Shown here: positions 54,530 to 63,169 of the stretch, piece after piece
Numbering within the stretch: the first letter of the stretch is position 1
Layout: the number at the start of each line of letters is the position of its first letter
From: Halalkalibacter suaedae
GTDB lineage: Bacteria > Bacillota > Bacilli > Bacillales > Bacillaceae_D
Assembly (NCBI RefSeq): GCF_017939705.1
Contig: NZ_JAGKSQ010000003.1
Coordinates: 434,001-498,000 of the forward strand
DNA: 64,000 nt
Direction: 5' to 3'
The notes under the pieces: model-generated
What the model was told of the DNA's origin: nothing
What the model saw: the letters and a program-made list of their open reading frames with translations, nothing else
The model's database searches: none
Position numbers and translations under genes: made by a program

Positions 54530-54997
54530 ATGAAATTATTTTCACTTTCAAATGATCAATGGGAAAAATACCGAAGACCACTACTCCAATTCGTAAAACG
54601 TTACGATAGTTGTCAGAAGCGTTCCACACATAAATGGCTATTTCATTTAAAAGGACAGGATCTCACTCAGCCAGGTACAAGTATACAGTTAGCCCTTTGG
54701 GAAGGGAAAATTGTTGCAGTTGCTGCCGTATCAGATTATGGTACAACCTACTCTTCTATCTTAGTCTCCCCGAGATACGCCCATACACAAATTCAAACAA
54801 GACTATTTATTTCATTACTTGATGAATTAGGCGTTTGTTATACAAAGATTAGGTATGATCAAGAACAGAAAATCAAAGTTGCATTAGAAGCAGGTCTAGT
54901 TTGCTTCGCTTATGTGCAAGGTGCAGACGGAGATGCCTATCTTTGGTTTGGAGGCGGGCACTGGGATACACGTGATGTGATTGAGCAAGAAGCTTAG
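54530..54997 (+). CDS. Possible GNAT-fold protein, unknown
   Basis: 155 residues after AAGGAGG. The segments IQLALWEGKIVAVAAVSDYG, SSILVSPRYAHTQIQTRLFISLLDELG and KVALEAGLVCFAYV resemble the strands and the V-x-P..R/Q motif A of N-acetyltransferases. The pyrophosphate loop (usually Q/R-x-x-G-x-G/A) is degenerate. It may be a catalytically weak GNAT. It is divergent from yheB. Confidence 0.55.
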   Translation: MKLFSLSNDQWEKYRRPLLQFVKRYDSCQKRSTHKWLFHLKGQDLTQPGTSIQLALWEGKIVAVAAVSDYGTTYSSILVSPRYAHTQIQTRLFISLLDELGVCYTKIRYDQEQKIKVALEAGLVCFAYVQGADGDAYLWFGGGHWDTRDVIEQEA

Positions 54998-55070
54998 TCT
55001 TTGCATAATACAGCCATTATTGAGTTAAGCTAATATTATATAAAATGAGTAAAAGGACGTGAACTCGAAT

Positions 55071-55247
55071 ATGGCTAAACCAAGTAAAGGACCCGACCAA
55101 GATTCTAGAGCAAAAGCATTTGTTGATGTTGATCGCATGATCAATGAAGGATTAGGCGGTGGCACGGTTCATGAATATGATGCAGGTCTCATTGAAGAGT
55201 CCAGAGGAAAACTAGAACAAGAAGACCCACCACGAGAACAGAAGTAA
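55071..55247 (+). CDS. Small hydrophilic protein, unknown
   Basis: 58 residues from ATG 55071; GTG 55059 is an alternative, but AAAAGGAC sits too close to it. Sequence is polar and likely disordered: it begins MAKPSKGPDQDSRAKAF, has a glycine-rich centre (GLGGGTVHEY) and ends KLEQEDPPREQK. Composition resembles small sporulation or stress proteins. Own terminator at 55291. Confidence 0.6.
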   Translation: MAKPSKGPDQDSRAKAFVDVDRMINEGLGGGTVHEYDAGLIEESRGKLEQEDPPREQK

Positions 55248-55290
55248 TTAAGATCAAACTAAGAACTAAAAAAGTTACTTTCTTCTATAG

Positions 55291-55325
55291 AAAGGCACCT
55301 TTGAAAATCAAAGGTGCCTTTTCGT
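55291..55325 (+). terminator. Intrinsic terminator after the small hydrophilic gene
   Basis: AAAGGCACCTTTGA-AAA-TCAAAGGTGCCTTTT perfect stem. Confidence 0.9.
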
Positions 55326-55444
55326 AAGGTTTGGTAACCTCTTAATTCTTTGACAGCATAACTATAGCGAAACGTATCATCTATACTATGAAGAAGCTAT
55401 CAGCTCTGTCATATAGGTGGAGAAAGTTTTAAATAGGCCTAACT

Positions 55445-55570
55445 AGCGGACGGGATGGGTGGGCCGACTCCTGCAGGAAATAAGGGCAAATGGAAATCCA
55501 CTGGCAGAGCCAGTTAGTTCCATGCCCTCCTGCGGAAAGCGTGCCCCCCCATCCCGGTAGCGAAATCGAA
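55445..55570 (-). repeat. Type I palindromic repeat I (inverted orientation)
   Basis: Reads gcggacgggatgggtgggcc then gactcctgcagg and the nested hairpin, in reverse to copy C. On the minus strand the inner helix is ACTGGC/GCCAGT in place of ACCGGC/GCCGGT, a compensated pair change. The surrounding gap (55326-55713) also contains the promoter of the next gene, not precisely assignable. Confidence 0.87.
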
Positions 55571-55713
55571 GCACCTCACCTAGGAACCATTACTACTACA
55601 AAGAAAGCTTTCATCCTCATTAAACTTAATTTTAGTTACTCTCTTTTTATACGGTTCCATTCCTACATTTGCTATAATATCTCTAATAGCTTAAGCATAA
55701 GGAGAAGTTTACT

Positions 55714-56601
55714 TTGAATGAAAATCTAATAAAACAATTTGAAGATGTCATTGTAAAAGAAACAGATCATAGCAAAGATGACGAAATTCTGTGGTTAGAA
55801 GATGAGCATCATAATCCAATAGGCTTTCTAAAGGCAAAGTTAACAAAGAAAGAAATGATATTACTTGAGATGCTTTTTAATCCATATGAATCGATTCAAA
55901 GACCGAAACTAGCTAGCGAAAAGAAATGGGCAGATTACTTGTTCGCACAAGGAAACCAACCAAATGATCCTAAATGGGTCCAGTTCATCCACTTTTCTCT
56001 TGAAAAGCGAATTGAAGATTATAATTCTTTCCGCGATGTATGGGAAAGCATATTTAGTTCCCCAATAATGATGCTATGGACAACACCGACAAGAGGCATG
56101 ATTATTGTCGATGTAAGCATAGAAGAGGAACTCCCTGATTTTCATAGTATAAACCAAGCGATTTCATCAGATTTTTATGTTGATATTACATTACTAGTTG
56201 GTACTAAACATGTAGCCACTCAATCTCTAAGTCAATTTTCATGGGAAAATGCTTGTCTAGAAGCTATTATCGATAGTAAAGTCATACGTCGCGTCTTTTT
56301 TGAACATGAAGCGGTACCCTATTTTCTGTTGCAATCTATTCCAACGGACCAACGCAAACTATTTCTGTCACGTCTGATTGATGACGACCTTCGTGATGAT
56401 AAGGAGTTTTTGAAAAGCATTGCGGTTTACTTTGAACACAATTTAAATATTTCTGCTGCCGCGAAAACACTTCATATGCATCGTAACAGTTTGCAATACC
56501 GGATTGATAAATACATGGAAAGGACAACTTTTGATTTAAGACAATTCCCACAAGCCACGCTGATGTACATAGCTCTTTTATTACTTGACCAACGATCCTA
56601 G
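55714..56601 (+). CDS. PucR/CdaR-type helix-turn-helix regulator (YxkF-like)
   Basis: 295 residues from TTG 55714, chosen because AAGGAGAAG stands 6-7 bases before it. The C-terminal 60 residues (YFEHNLNISAAAKTLHMHRNSLQYRIDKYME) are the HTH_30 domain of PucR/CdaR regulators. The rest lacks a recognisable sensor. It lies directly upstream of msmX, an arrangement also known for B. subtilis yxkF-msmX, so control of sugar import is a reasonable inference. Confidence 0.8.
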   Translation: MNENLIKQFEDVIVKETDHSKDDEILWLEDEHHNPIGFLKAKLTKKEMILLEMLFNPYESIQRPKLASEKKWADYLFAQGNQPNDPKWVQFIHFSLEKRIEDYNSFRDVWESIFSSPIMMLWTTPTRGMIIVDVSIEEELPDFHSINQAISSDFYVDITLLVGTKHVATQSLSQFSWENACLEAIIDSKVIRRVFFEHEAVPYFLLQSIPTDQRKLFLSRLIDDDLRDDKEFLKSIAVYFEHNLNISAAAKTLHMHRNSLQYRIDKYMERTTFDLRQFPQATLMYIALLLLDQRS

Positions 56602-56605
56602 TAAT

Positions 56606-56639
56606 CTTGCACAAAAACGCTTACATTTTTTTGTGCAAG
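56606..56639 (+). terminator. Intrinsic terminator after the PucR-type gene
   Basis: CTTGCACAAAAA...TTTTTTGTGCAAG stem 5 bases past the stop, so msmX probably has its own promoter between 56640 and 56690. Confidence 0.75.
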
Positions 56640-56705
56640 CTTGCCATATCCTTATTTAATGAAAAGGGTTACAATTTCATTAATTACTAAGAGGAGGTTT
56701 TACAA

Positions 56706-57806
56706 ATGGCAGACATTAGTTTAAAGAATATTTATAAGATATATGATGGTGATGTTACAGCTGTTACAGACTTCAATCTTGACATTAAAGACAAAGAATT
56801 TATCGTTTTCGTAGGTCCATCTGGTTGTGGTAAGTCAACAACACTTCGTATGATCGCAGGACTTGAAGACATCTCTAAAGGTGACTTATACATTGGCGAA
56901 AAGCGTATGAATGAAGTTGCTCCTAAAGACCGTGATATTGCGATGGTTTTCCAGAACTATGCACTTTACCCACATATGAATGTGTATGATAATATGGCGT
57001 TTGGTTTAAAGCTTCGTAAATTCAAAAAGGATGAGATTAACCGTCGTGTAACTGAAGCGGCTAAGATTCTTGGCCTTGAAGAAATGCTTGATCGTAAGCC
57101 TAAGGCTATGTCAGGTGGTCAGCGTCAGCGTGTTGCTTTAGGTCGTGCAATCGTTCGTGATCCACAAGTATTCTTAATGGATGAGCCTTTATCTAACCTT
57201 GATGCTAAATTACGTGTACAAATGCGTTCTGAAATCATTAAGCTTCATAAGCGTTTACAAGCAACAACGATCTATGTAACACATGACCAAACAGAAGCAA
57301 TGACGATGGCAACTCGTATCGTTATCATGAAAGCAGGACTTGTTCAACAAGTTGGTACACCGAAAGATGTGTATGACAACCCTGCTAACGTATTCGTTGG
57401 TGGCTTCATCGGTTCACCATCAATGAACTTCTTACAAGGAACTCTTCAAGGAGAATTCTTCAATATCGGTGACGTAAAGGTTAAGGTTCCTGCTGGTAAG
57501 CTTTCTTTCTTGAAGTCTAAGGGCTATGACGGCAAAGAGCTAATTCTTGGTATTCGTCCAGAGTCAGTTCATGATGAATTGATTTTCTTAGAAGGTTCAC
57601 CAGAAACTAAAATAACAGCTAAAATTGACGTAGCTGAATTAATGGGTGCAGAAACAATTATCTATTCTAGCGTTGCTGGTCAAGATCTTGTTGCACGAAT
57701 TGATTCTCGTACAGACATCGACAGTGGTCAAACTGTTGAATTAGCTCTTGATATGAATAAAGCTCATTTCTTTGATAAAGATTCAGAGCTTGTTATTACA
57801 AAATAA
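56706..57806 (+). CDS. msmX: Multiple-sugar ABC importer ATPase MsmX
   Basis: 366-residue MalK-type ATPase that energises several oligosaccharide importers lacking their own ATPase. Walker [14 protein letters not shown]-loop [10 protein letters not shown], signature [13 protein letters not shown], Walker [17 protein letters not shown] and H-loop THDQTEAM. The C-terminal part (about 235-366) is the OB/TOBE regulatory domain. Codons here are more uniform than in neighbours (many CGT, GGT, CTT), suggesting high expression. Start after AGAGGAGG. Confidence 0.95.
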   Translation: MADISLKNIYKIYDGDVTAVTDFNLDIKDKEFIVFVGPSGCGKSTTLRMIAGLEDISKGDLYIGEKRMNEVAPKDRDIAMVFQNYALYPHMNVYDNMAFGLKLRKFKKDEINRRVTEAAKILGLEEMLDRKPKAMSGGQRQRVALGRAIVRDPQVFLMDEPLSNLDAKLRVQMRSEIIKLHKRLQATTIYVTHDQTEAMTMATRIVIMKAGLVQQVGTPKDVYDNPANVFVGGFIGSPSMNFLQGTLQGEFFNIGDVKVKVPAGKLSFLKSKGYDGKELILGIRPESVHDELIFLEGSPETKITAKIDVAELMGAETIIYSSVAGQDLVARIDSRTDIDSGQTVELALDMNKAHFFDKDSELVITK

Positions 57807-57811
57807 TTTAT

Positions 57812-57840
57812 AAAAGCGCCTATTCTTGGGCGCTTTTTTC
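57812..57840. terminator. Bidirectional terminator after msmX
   Basis: AAAAGCGCC-TATTCTT-GGGCGCTTTT with T-run, between msmX and the convergent small gene. Confidence 0.9.
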
Positions 57841-58084
57841 ATTGCTCATTTATCAAGTAGATTGACGTTTGTTGACAATTCGTACAGGTTACATAATGTG
57901 GACATTGTTCATTAATTAGGTCATCTGGAATACTATCATTTTCCTTTTTTAAATCAATGGGCAGATAGGCATCATATTTTTCACCATAGTCCATCGTTCG
58001 ACCATAATCAATTAATGGTTGCTGACATTGTTGACAATGGACATCTATCTGAGCCATACCATTACAAACAGGACACATCCCCAT
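57839..58084 (-). CDS. Small zinc-ribbon-like protein, unknown
   Basis: 81 residues from ATG 58084 (GGGGGCG precedes it). Three Cys pairs are visible: MCPVCNG, HCQQCQQ and CPHYVTCTNCQQ. They suggest one or two zinc ribbons. Between them is a hydrophilic, Asp-rich segment. Convergent with msmX and followed upstream by the SASP gene. Not recognised. Confidence 0.65.
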   Translation of the reverse strand: MGMCPVCNGMAQIDVHCQQCQQPLIDYGRTMDYGEKYDAYLPIDLKKENDSIPDDLINEQCPHYVTCTNCQQTSIYLINEQ

Positions 58085-58110
58085 GCTTACGCCCCCTATT
58101 AGATCATTTA

Positions 58111-58141
58111 AAAAGAAGGGGTGAGCAGTACTCACCCCTTC
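58111..58141 (-). terminator. Intrinsic terminator after the SASP gene
   Basis: GAAGGGGTGAG-N5-CTCACCCCTTC with TTTTTAAA on the minus strand. Confidence 0.9.
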
Positions 58142-58156
58142 ATTCCAGTTATATAA

Positions 58157-58366
58157 TTATTGTTGTGTTCCACCCATTTGTTGTTCAGCCATCTGAACAA
58201 GACGCTTAGTGATTTCTCCACCTACAGACCCGTTTGCACGAGAAGTAGCATCGGCACCAAGTTGTACACCAAATTCAGAAGCAATTTCATACTTCATTTG
58301 ATCTAAAGCTTGTTGTACACCAGGTACAAGAAGTTGGTTTGAGTTACCGCTGTTGTTGCTTGCCAT
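58157..58366 (-). CDS. Alpha/beta-type small acid-soluble spore protein
   Basis: 69 residues. It coats and protects DNA in the dormant spore and is later cut by the Gpr protease. The protease site region is [10 protein letters not shown]. The DNA-binding blocks [18 protein letters not shown] and [15 protein letters not shown], with the RANGSVGG turn, are diagnostic. The ribosome site is strong (AAGGAGGTGAG). Made in the forespore, with a sigma-G-like promoter upstream. Confidence 0.97.
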   Translation of the reverse strand: MASNNSGNSNQLLVPGVQQALDQMKYEIASEFGVQLGADATSRANGSVGGEITKRLVQMAEQQMGGTQQ

Positions 58367-58391
58367 GTTGTCTCACCTCCTTGTGTACTTA

Positions 58392-58423
58392 TAGTGTGGT
58401 TAGTTTCACTTTAATTATGTGCA
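58392..58423 (-). promoter_or_regulatory. Sigma-G-like promoter of the SASP gene
   Basis: Minus strand: TGCACA (58418-58423), 19 bases, CACACTA (58392-58398), close to the sigma-G pattern (TGMATA / CATACTA). It lies about 26 bases before the ATG. Confidence 0.55.
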
Positions 58424-58459
58424 AAAGATTATTGGTAAAATATGAAAATCAAGTACTTC

Positions 58460-59632
58460 TTATGTTTCAAATGTTCCTTTTACAACCGCTCGTCCCTTAT
58501 CAATCATGACGTTCCCTTTTGCGATTACTGTCTCAATTGATAACTCTTTCTCATCCAATAACACTAAATCTGCATCTTTCCCAACAACTATTTCTCCTTT
58601 ATTTTTTAAATTTAATATCTTTGCTGGGTTTTTCGTAATTACCTGAAGAGCTTTCTCCAAGGGGATTCCTTCTACCATGACAGCTTCTCGTACTTCATTA
58701 AATAAGGTACCAATCTCTCCAATTTTCAAACCAATCAAATGCCCTGATTCATCAAAATGAGGTAAACTCCCCTGTGCATCAGAAGTAAAGGTAATCTGAT
58801 CTATCAACACTCCTTCTTCAAGCATTACTTTTAATCCAGAGCTACATTTTGTTTCGCCCTCTTCAAGAAACTTTGGAATGGTACTTGTTGTGAAGTCGAC
58901 AAAGCCACCTTGCTTGGCAAACTTTACTCCCTCCCAAAATAATTCTGAATTCCGATTAATATGTGTTGGTACAAATTGCGTAATTGGAATATCACTTGTT
59001 TTGACAATTTCATTTAATATATGTAAATGACTACGACCATCACCAACATGTATATTTACAATCCCTGCTTTCCCAGAAAGCATCCCACCTACACGAGCTT
59101 CTGCCGCAATTCGTTTGATTTCCTGCAATGTCGGCTGAGAGGAACGATGATCAGCAATTGCAATTTCACCTATTCCAATAATTTCTTCTATTAAGATAAA
59201 ATCGCTTTGAATGGTTCCTGTTAAAGTATTGATGGGGAGCTGATATGAACCTAAATGGACGTAACAGCTAATTCCTTCTTCCTTTAGTGCTTTTGCTTTT
59301 GCAATTAAATCAGGCATCGTTCTCGTTGTACCGTCTGTTCCGATCACACCAACAATTGTTGTGACTCCAGCTTTTGTAGCTTGACTAAGCATTAGTTCAG
59401 GCGTTCGAGTCTTGTAACTCCCTTCTCCTCCACCTCCAATAATATGGACATGACTATCAATGAAACCTGGGACAATAATCTTATCAGTTGCATCAATGAC
59501 TAGATGATTTACTGACGTCGTTAACTCAATCACATCGTCAATTGCAATGATTTTTTCTCCAGAGAGAAGAATATCCTTTTTTCCAATATACGTTGGTGAA
59601 TAAACCTTACCATTTTTTATTAACGTCAACAT
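58460..59632 (-). CDS. iadA: Isoaspartyl dipeptidase (beta-aspartyl peptidase)
   Basis: 390-residue amidohydrolase that cleaves isoaspartyl dipeptides from damaged proteins. Motifs are VPGFIDSHVHIIGGGGEG (metal His pair), TTIVGVIGTDGTTR, a carboxylated-Lys region around GKAGIVNIHVGDGRSHL, PTHINRNSELF and TFTSDAQGSLPHF (metal Asp). The C-terminus GKDADLVLLDEKELSIETVIAKG is standard. Transcribed alone. Confidence 0.93.
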   Translation of the reverse strand: MLTLIKNGKVYSPTYIGKKDILLSGEKIIAIDDVIELTTSVNHLVIDATDKIIVPGFIDSHVHIIGGGGEGSYKTRTPELMLSQATKAGVTTIVGVIGTDGTTRTMPDLIAKAKALKEEGISCYVHLGSYQLPINTLTGTIQSDFILIEEIIGIGEIAIADHRSSQPTLQEIKRIAAEARVGGMLSGKAGIVNIHVGDGRSHLHILNEIVKTSDIPITQFVPTHINRNSELFWEGVKFAKQGGFVDFTTSTIPKFLEEGETKCSSGLKVMLEEGVLIDQITFTSDAQGSLPHFDESGHLIGLKIGEIGTLFNEVREAVMVEGIPLEKALQVITKNPAKILNLKNKGEIVVGKDADLVLLDEKELSIETVIAKGNVMIDKGRAVVKGTFET

Positions 59633-59729
59633 GTTAGACCCTCCATAGCTTACCTTTAATTTATTTAATAATTATTTTTAGAATGCTAAAATAGAAAAAC
59701 ATCCATAAAGAAAGGACAGAAGAATTGAT

Positions 59730-60035
59730 ATGTTTATTGTACACTCTACGTTTCGTGTTCCAAAAGAAAAAGCCAATGAAGTAATTGAAATCTACAGAAA
59801 CCGCTCAAAACTTGTTGACCAAGCTCAAGGATTTCGGCAGTTCCGACTATTACAGAATTCCAAAAAGCTAGGCGAATTAACCGTTCAAATTGAATGGGAT
59901 AGCAAACAAGATTATCTGAGGTGGATTCGGAGCGAGCAATTCAAACAAATTCATGAGCTTGAAAAGAATTATCCAGATCAAGAATTAGCTAACATCATTC
60001 CAGAAGTTCATCAATACGAGGTTGTTGCCCAATGA
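59730..60035 (+). CDS. HmoA/IsdG-like heme monooxygenase
   Basis: 101 residues of ABM fold: FIVHSTFRVPKEKANEVIEIYRNR, VDQAQGFRQFRLLQN, LTVQIEWDSKQDYLRWIRSEQFKQIH. It resembles B. subtilis HmoA, which degrades heme to release iron. The start follows AAAGGACAGAAGAATTGAT. Its stop overlaps the ATG of the next gene (ATGA), so both products are probably made in fixed ratio. Confidence 0.82.
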   Translation: MFIVHSTFRVPKEKANEVIEIYRNRSKLVDQAQGFRQFRLLQNSKKLGELTVQIEWDSKQDYLRWIRSEQFKQIHELEKNYPDQELANIIPEVHQYEVVAQ

Positions 60036-60409
60036 CCTTTAATGCCGAACGATATCATAGCATCATTGATAAGGTAGTCATACAAATATACAATAAATAT
60101 CCTGAAATTGAAGAAGTTTTCGGTGATCGAGGAAAAATCAAATGTAAAGAAGACAATGTCCATCATTTTCATTATCTTGAAACAGCAGACCATCTGAATC
60201 AACCTCGAATTTTCACCGATTATGCACTATGGCTAAATAATATATTAGTAAAAAGAGGAATGAGTTCTGAGCACCTCATCGATAACTTTAGGTTTATCCA
60301 AATAGCAATCAAAGGAAATTTGGAAGAGGAAACTGTTGAACGCTTTTCTCAATATTTAGATGCTGCTATTGATTTGATAAATAGCCCCAAGGGAGAAAAT
60401 ACAGATTAA
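60032..60409 (+). CDS. Unknown helical protein coupled to the heme monooxygenase
   Basis: 125 residues, all helical. A conserved-looking core runs YNKYPEIEEVFGDRGKIKC then KEDNVHHFHYLETA, followed by FTDYALWLNNILVKRGM. It has one Cys and four His clustered at about 42-55, which could bind metal or heme. No signal peptide or membrane helix. Start overlaps the upstream stop (ATGA). I recall similar helical cores as N-terminal parts of larger sensor proteins, but cannot name the family. Confidence 0.7.
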   Translation: MTFNAERYHSIIDKVVIQIYNKYPEIEEVFGDRGKIKCKEDNVHHFHYLETADHLNQPRIFTDYALWLNNILVKRGMSSEHLIDNFRFIQIAIKGNLEEETVERFSQYLDAAIDLINSPKGENTD

Positions 60410-60552
60410 CTTGTACAACTCATCGATACAATTAGTGGCTCATTTACAGGCTTTATTTTTTCGAATTGTTAGAAAATATATACTATTCACTACTCAACAA
60501 ATAGTAAATATGATATATTAGACCGTGAAACTATTTTAAAGGGGGAAACGAT

Positions 60553-61932
60553 ATGGCTTTAAAACAAGAACCAGGTCGTGAGCAATGGGCTTCCAGAGTT
60601 GGGTTTATTTTAGCAGCAATGGGCTCAGCAGTTGGACTGGGGAACGTTTGGCGATTTTCTTATGTCGCGGGTGAGAACGGCGGTGCAGCTTTTCTTATTG
60701 TGTATATTGCAATGATTATCCTTATCGGTTTACCAGTTGTAATGGCTGAATTCACAATCGGTCGCAAAGCACAAAGTGATGCCGTTGGTTCATTTGAAAA
60801 ACTCTCGACAGGAGTAGGAAAATTAGGACCAGGTCAACCATGGAAAATAGCAGGACTCATGGGTGTTGCTGCTGCATTTATGATTTTATCTTTTTATGCT
60901 GTTATTGCAGGTTGGATTTTATATTACTTCGTTAATTATTTAACTGGTAACTTTTGGACAGCACCTGAAGAAGGGTATGAAGCATTCTTTGGTGGATTTA
61001 TCTCAAATAATTCTTTCCCACTCTTATGGCAAGCTATTTTCATGGTCTTAACAGTAGCAATTGTCTATGTAGGGGTCAAAAAAGGAATTGAACGTGCAAA
61101 CAAAATTTTAATGCCATTATTAGGTATATTACTTATTGTTCTTTCAATTTATGGTTTAACATTAGGTGGAGCAAGTCAAGGCTTAGCATTTTTATTTTCA
61201 CCAGACTGGTCTGCATTAGCCGATCCTAACATTTATCTCGCAGCCCTAGGGCAAGCATTTTTCTCATTAAGCTTGGGTATGGGTGCACTTATTACGTACG
61301 GTAGTTATTTATCAGATAAAGAAAAGCTCCCAGGGGCAGCGGCAAGCGTAGCTACACTTGATACTCTTTTTGCAATCATTGCTGGTATCATGATCTTCCC
61401 TGCTGTCTTTGCTTTTGGAATTGATCCAGCTTCTGGTCCAGGTTTAGTATTCGTGGTTATGCCGGATGTATTTGATAGCTTTACTGGCGGTGGTATTTTC
61501 GGTCTTTTATTCTTCTTCTTATTGGCAGCTGCTGCTTTAACATCAGCTGTATCGTTACTAGAAGTTGCCGTAGCCTATTTTATGCGGAAATTCGAGTGGT
61601 CTCGTAGAAAGGCAGCTGTCATCATTGGTGGAATTATCTTTTTACTTGGAATCCCATCGTCATTAAGCAATGGGGTTTGGGCTGATTTCAAGATTATTGG
61701 AGACAGAGGCTTCCTTGATTCAGTTGACTTTATCGCATCTAATATCTTCCTTCCACTTGGAGGATTAATCATTGCTCTATTCATGGGTTGGGGTATTAAG
61801 AAAGCCGATGCATTACGTGATTCAGATTTTGGTCATACAGGACTTGGCCTCACATGGCTTTTCCTTTTACGCTACCTCGCACCTATTGCAATTGTCTTAG
61901 TATTCTTAAGCTCTATTGGATTATTTGGTTAA
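60553..61932 (+). CDS. Sodium:neurotransmitter symporter family protein
   Basis: 459 residues, about eleven membrane helices. The N-terminal WASRVGFILAAMGSAVGLGNVWRFSYVAGENGGAAF is the NSS signature that builds the Na1/Na2 and substrate sites (LeuT family). It probably imports an amino acid with sodium; the substrate is not readable here. Start after AAAGGGGGAAACG. Sodium-coupled uptake would suit a salt or alkaline habitat. Confidence 0.93.
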   Translation: MALKQEPGREQWASRVGFILAAMGSAVGLGNVWRFSYVAGENGGAAFLIVYIAMIILIGLPVVMAEFTIGRKAQSDAVGSFEKLSTGVGKLGPGQPWKIAGLMGVAAAFMILSFYAVIAGWILYYFVNYLTGNFWTAPEEGYEAFFGGFISNNSFPLLWQAIFMVLTVAIVYVGVKKGIERANKILMPLLGILLIVLSIYGLTLGGASQGLAFLFSPDWSALADPNIYLAALGQAFFSLSLGMGALITYGSYLSDKEKLPGAAASVATLDTLFAIIAGIMIFPAVFAFGIDPASGPGLVFVVMPDVFDSFTGGGIFGLLFFFLLAAAALTSAVSLLEVAVAYFMRKFEWSRRKAAVIIGGIIFLLGIPSSLSNGVWADFKIIGDRGFLDSVDFIASNIFLPLGGLIIALFMGWGIKKADALRDSDFGHTGLGLTWLFLLRYLAPIAIVLVFLSSIGLFG

Positions 61933-61947
61933 TAGACGACCAAGAAG

Positions 61948-61998
61948 CAGCCTGTCGACAAAGTCTCGCAAAAGCGAGACAGTCGACAGGCTTTTTTG
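61948..61998 (+). terminator. GTCGACA-type terminator after the symporter
   Basis: AGCCTGTCGACAAAGTCTCGC.../GCGAGACAGTCGACAGGCT then TTTTTTG, 16 bases past the stop. Confidence 0.92.
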
Positions 61999-62024
61999 TA
62001 GTTGAAAGGAATGGCCAAGATAAG

Positions 62025-62152
62025 TCGCTTTGAATCCGCTACCGGGATGGGGGCACGCACCCTCCGGCGGGCGTGGAACTAACCGGCTCCGCCGGTGGAT
62101 TTCCACCTGCCCTCCCCTCCTGCAGGAGTCGGCCCCCATCCCGTCCGCTTTT
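62025..62152 (+). repeat. Type I palindromic repeat J
   Basis: ccgctaccgggatgggggc, nested hairpin GGGCG-TGGAA...ACCGGC-TCC-GCCGGT...TTCCA-CC-TGCCC (62078-62121), ctcctgcaggagtcgg and ggcccccatcccgtccgc. Compared with other copies the 5' G-run lost a base and the 3' C-run lost its interrupting base, keeping the outer stem paired (GATGGGGGC/GCCCCCATC). Confidence 0.88.
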
Positions 62153-62234
62153 TTAGAGGAGACATGGGAATCTACTTCCTCTTGAACGATCCCTTATACG
62201 AAGTAAATTGGGGACAATTTATAGTTTTTTTTCT

Positions 62235-62844
62235 ATAATTATGATTGAAAATAAGACTATGGTGAATGGGTTATGATGTCCAAAAAAAATTGGAAGATAA
62301 ACGGATGCAAATGGAGATGGTTTGGATTTAAAAACTATTCCCCGACGACCATCTTGTTCGTAAATTAGATCACTCTATGGAATTTGATTTCATCTATGAT
62401 TTGGTAAAAGATCTTTATCCTCCTACAAAGGACATCCTAGTATCGATCCAGTTGTTTTAGTGAAAATGCTCTTTATTCAATATGTCTTTGGTATTCGGTC
62501 GATGGGTCAAGCCATTAAAAAAATTGAAACCAATGTGGCTTATCGATGGTTTTTAGGATTTGGATCCGAGAATAAAATCCCTCACTTCTCAACCTTTGGA
62601 AAGAATTATGCTCACAGATTTCGGGAAAGTGATGTGTTTGAACAGATCTTTTACCGCATTCTTCGAAATGCGTTGGACCAACCTAAAAGGGTTGGAAAAA
62701 ATTCAATGCAGGCGATGCTTGTTTTCGCTGTCATGTACTTAGCCAACTGGCACTGGAGGAACACCCATCCTCAAGTGCCACCAACTGAAAATAGAAGGAA
62801 TTACGTAAAAACGCCTTTGAGAGGCATTTTCTCAAAGGCGTTTT
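62235..62844 (+). pseudogene. IS1182-family transposase relic 2
   Basis: Conceptual translation gives EDKRMQMEMV-stop, FPDDHLVRKLDHSMEFDFIY, a frameshift near 62425, then PSIDPVVLVKMLFIQYVFGIRSM, VAYRWFLGFG and KIPHFSTFGKNYAHRF, all IS1182-type N-terminal motifs. At about 62670 it jumps (in another frame) to RWTNLKGLEK and then NSMQAML, the C-terminus. The middle of the transposase, including the catalytic core, is deleted, with at least one stop and two frameshifts. It cannot be active. It ends with the hairpin at 62807. Confidence 0.88.
62807..62844. terminator. IS-derived terminator hairpin
   Basis: AAAACGCCTTTGAGA...TCTCAAAGGCGTTTT at the 3' end of the IS relic; twin of 18283-18317. Confidence 0.8.
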
Positions 62845-62858
62845 GTCTACGGTCTGAA

Positions 62859-63091
62859 GAGGCTGGGACATAACTAAAGTGTTTAACTGAAATGCCGAAC
62901 AAAGCAGTCATGTAGCGGATGAAATATACGTAGACTCCTGCGGGATGCAAAAGCCAAGGGTGAGACCCCACAGGCGTAGCCGAGGAGGCTCACCGGCTTC
63001 CCGCGGAAAGCGAAGTATATTTCAGGAGCGGCTTACGTCTGTCAACTATCATTGTTCGGATTTTGTATTAGTTAAATCACTTTTGTCTCAC
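62859..63091 (+). repeat. Type II palindromic repeat K
   Basis: gaggctgggacataactaaagtg ... cacttttgtctcac. Nearly full length, very close to D and G through the body (tagcggatgaaatatacg, gactcctgcgggatg, ggctcaccggcttcccgcgg). It directly follows the IS relic, as D follows relic 1. Confidence 0.87.
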
Positions 63092-63169
63092 TTTCTTCTT
63101 TGTTATATAGAAAAATCAAAATCTAAAAAAGGATATCTGTCACCACTTACAGATACCCTTTCTCCTAAA

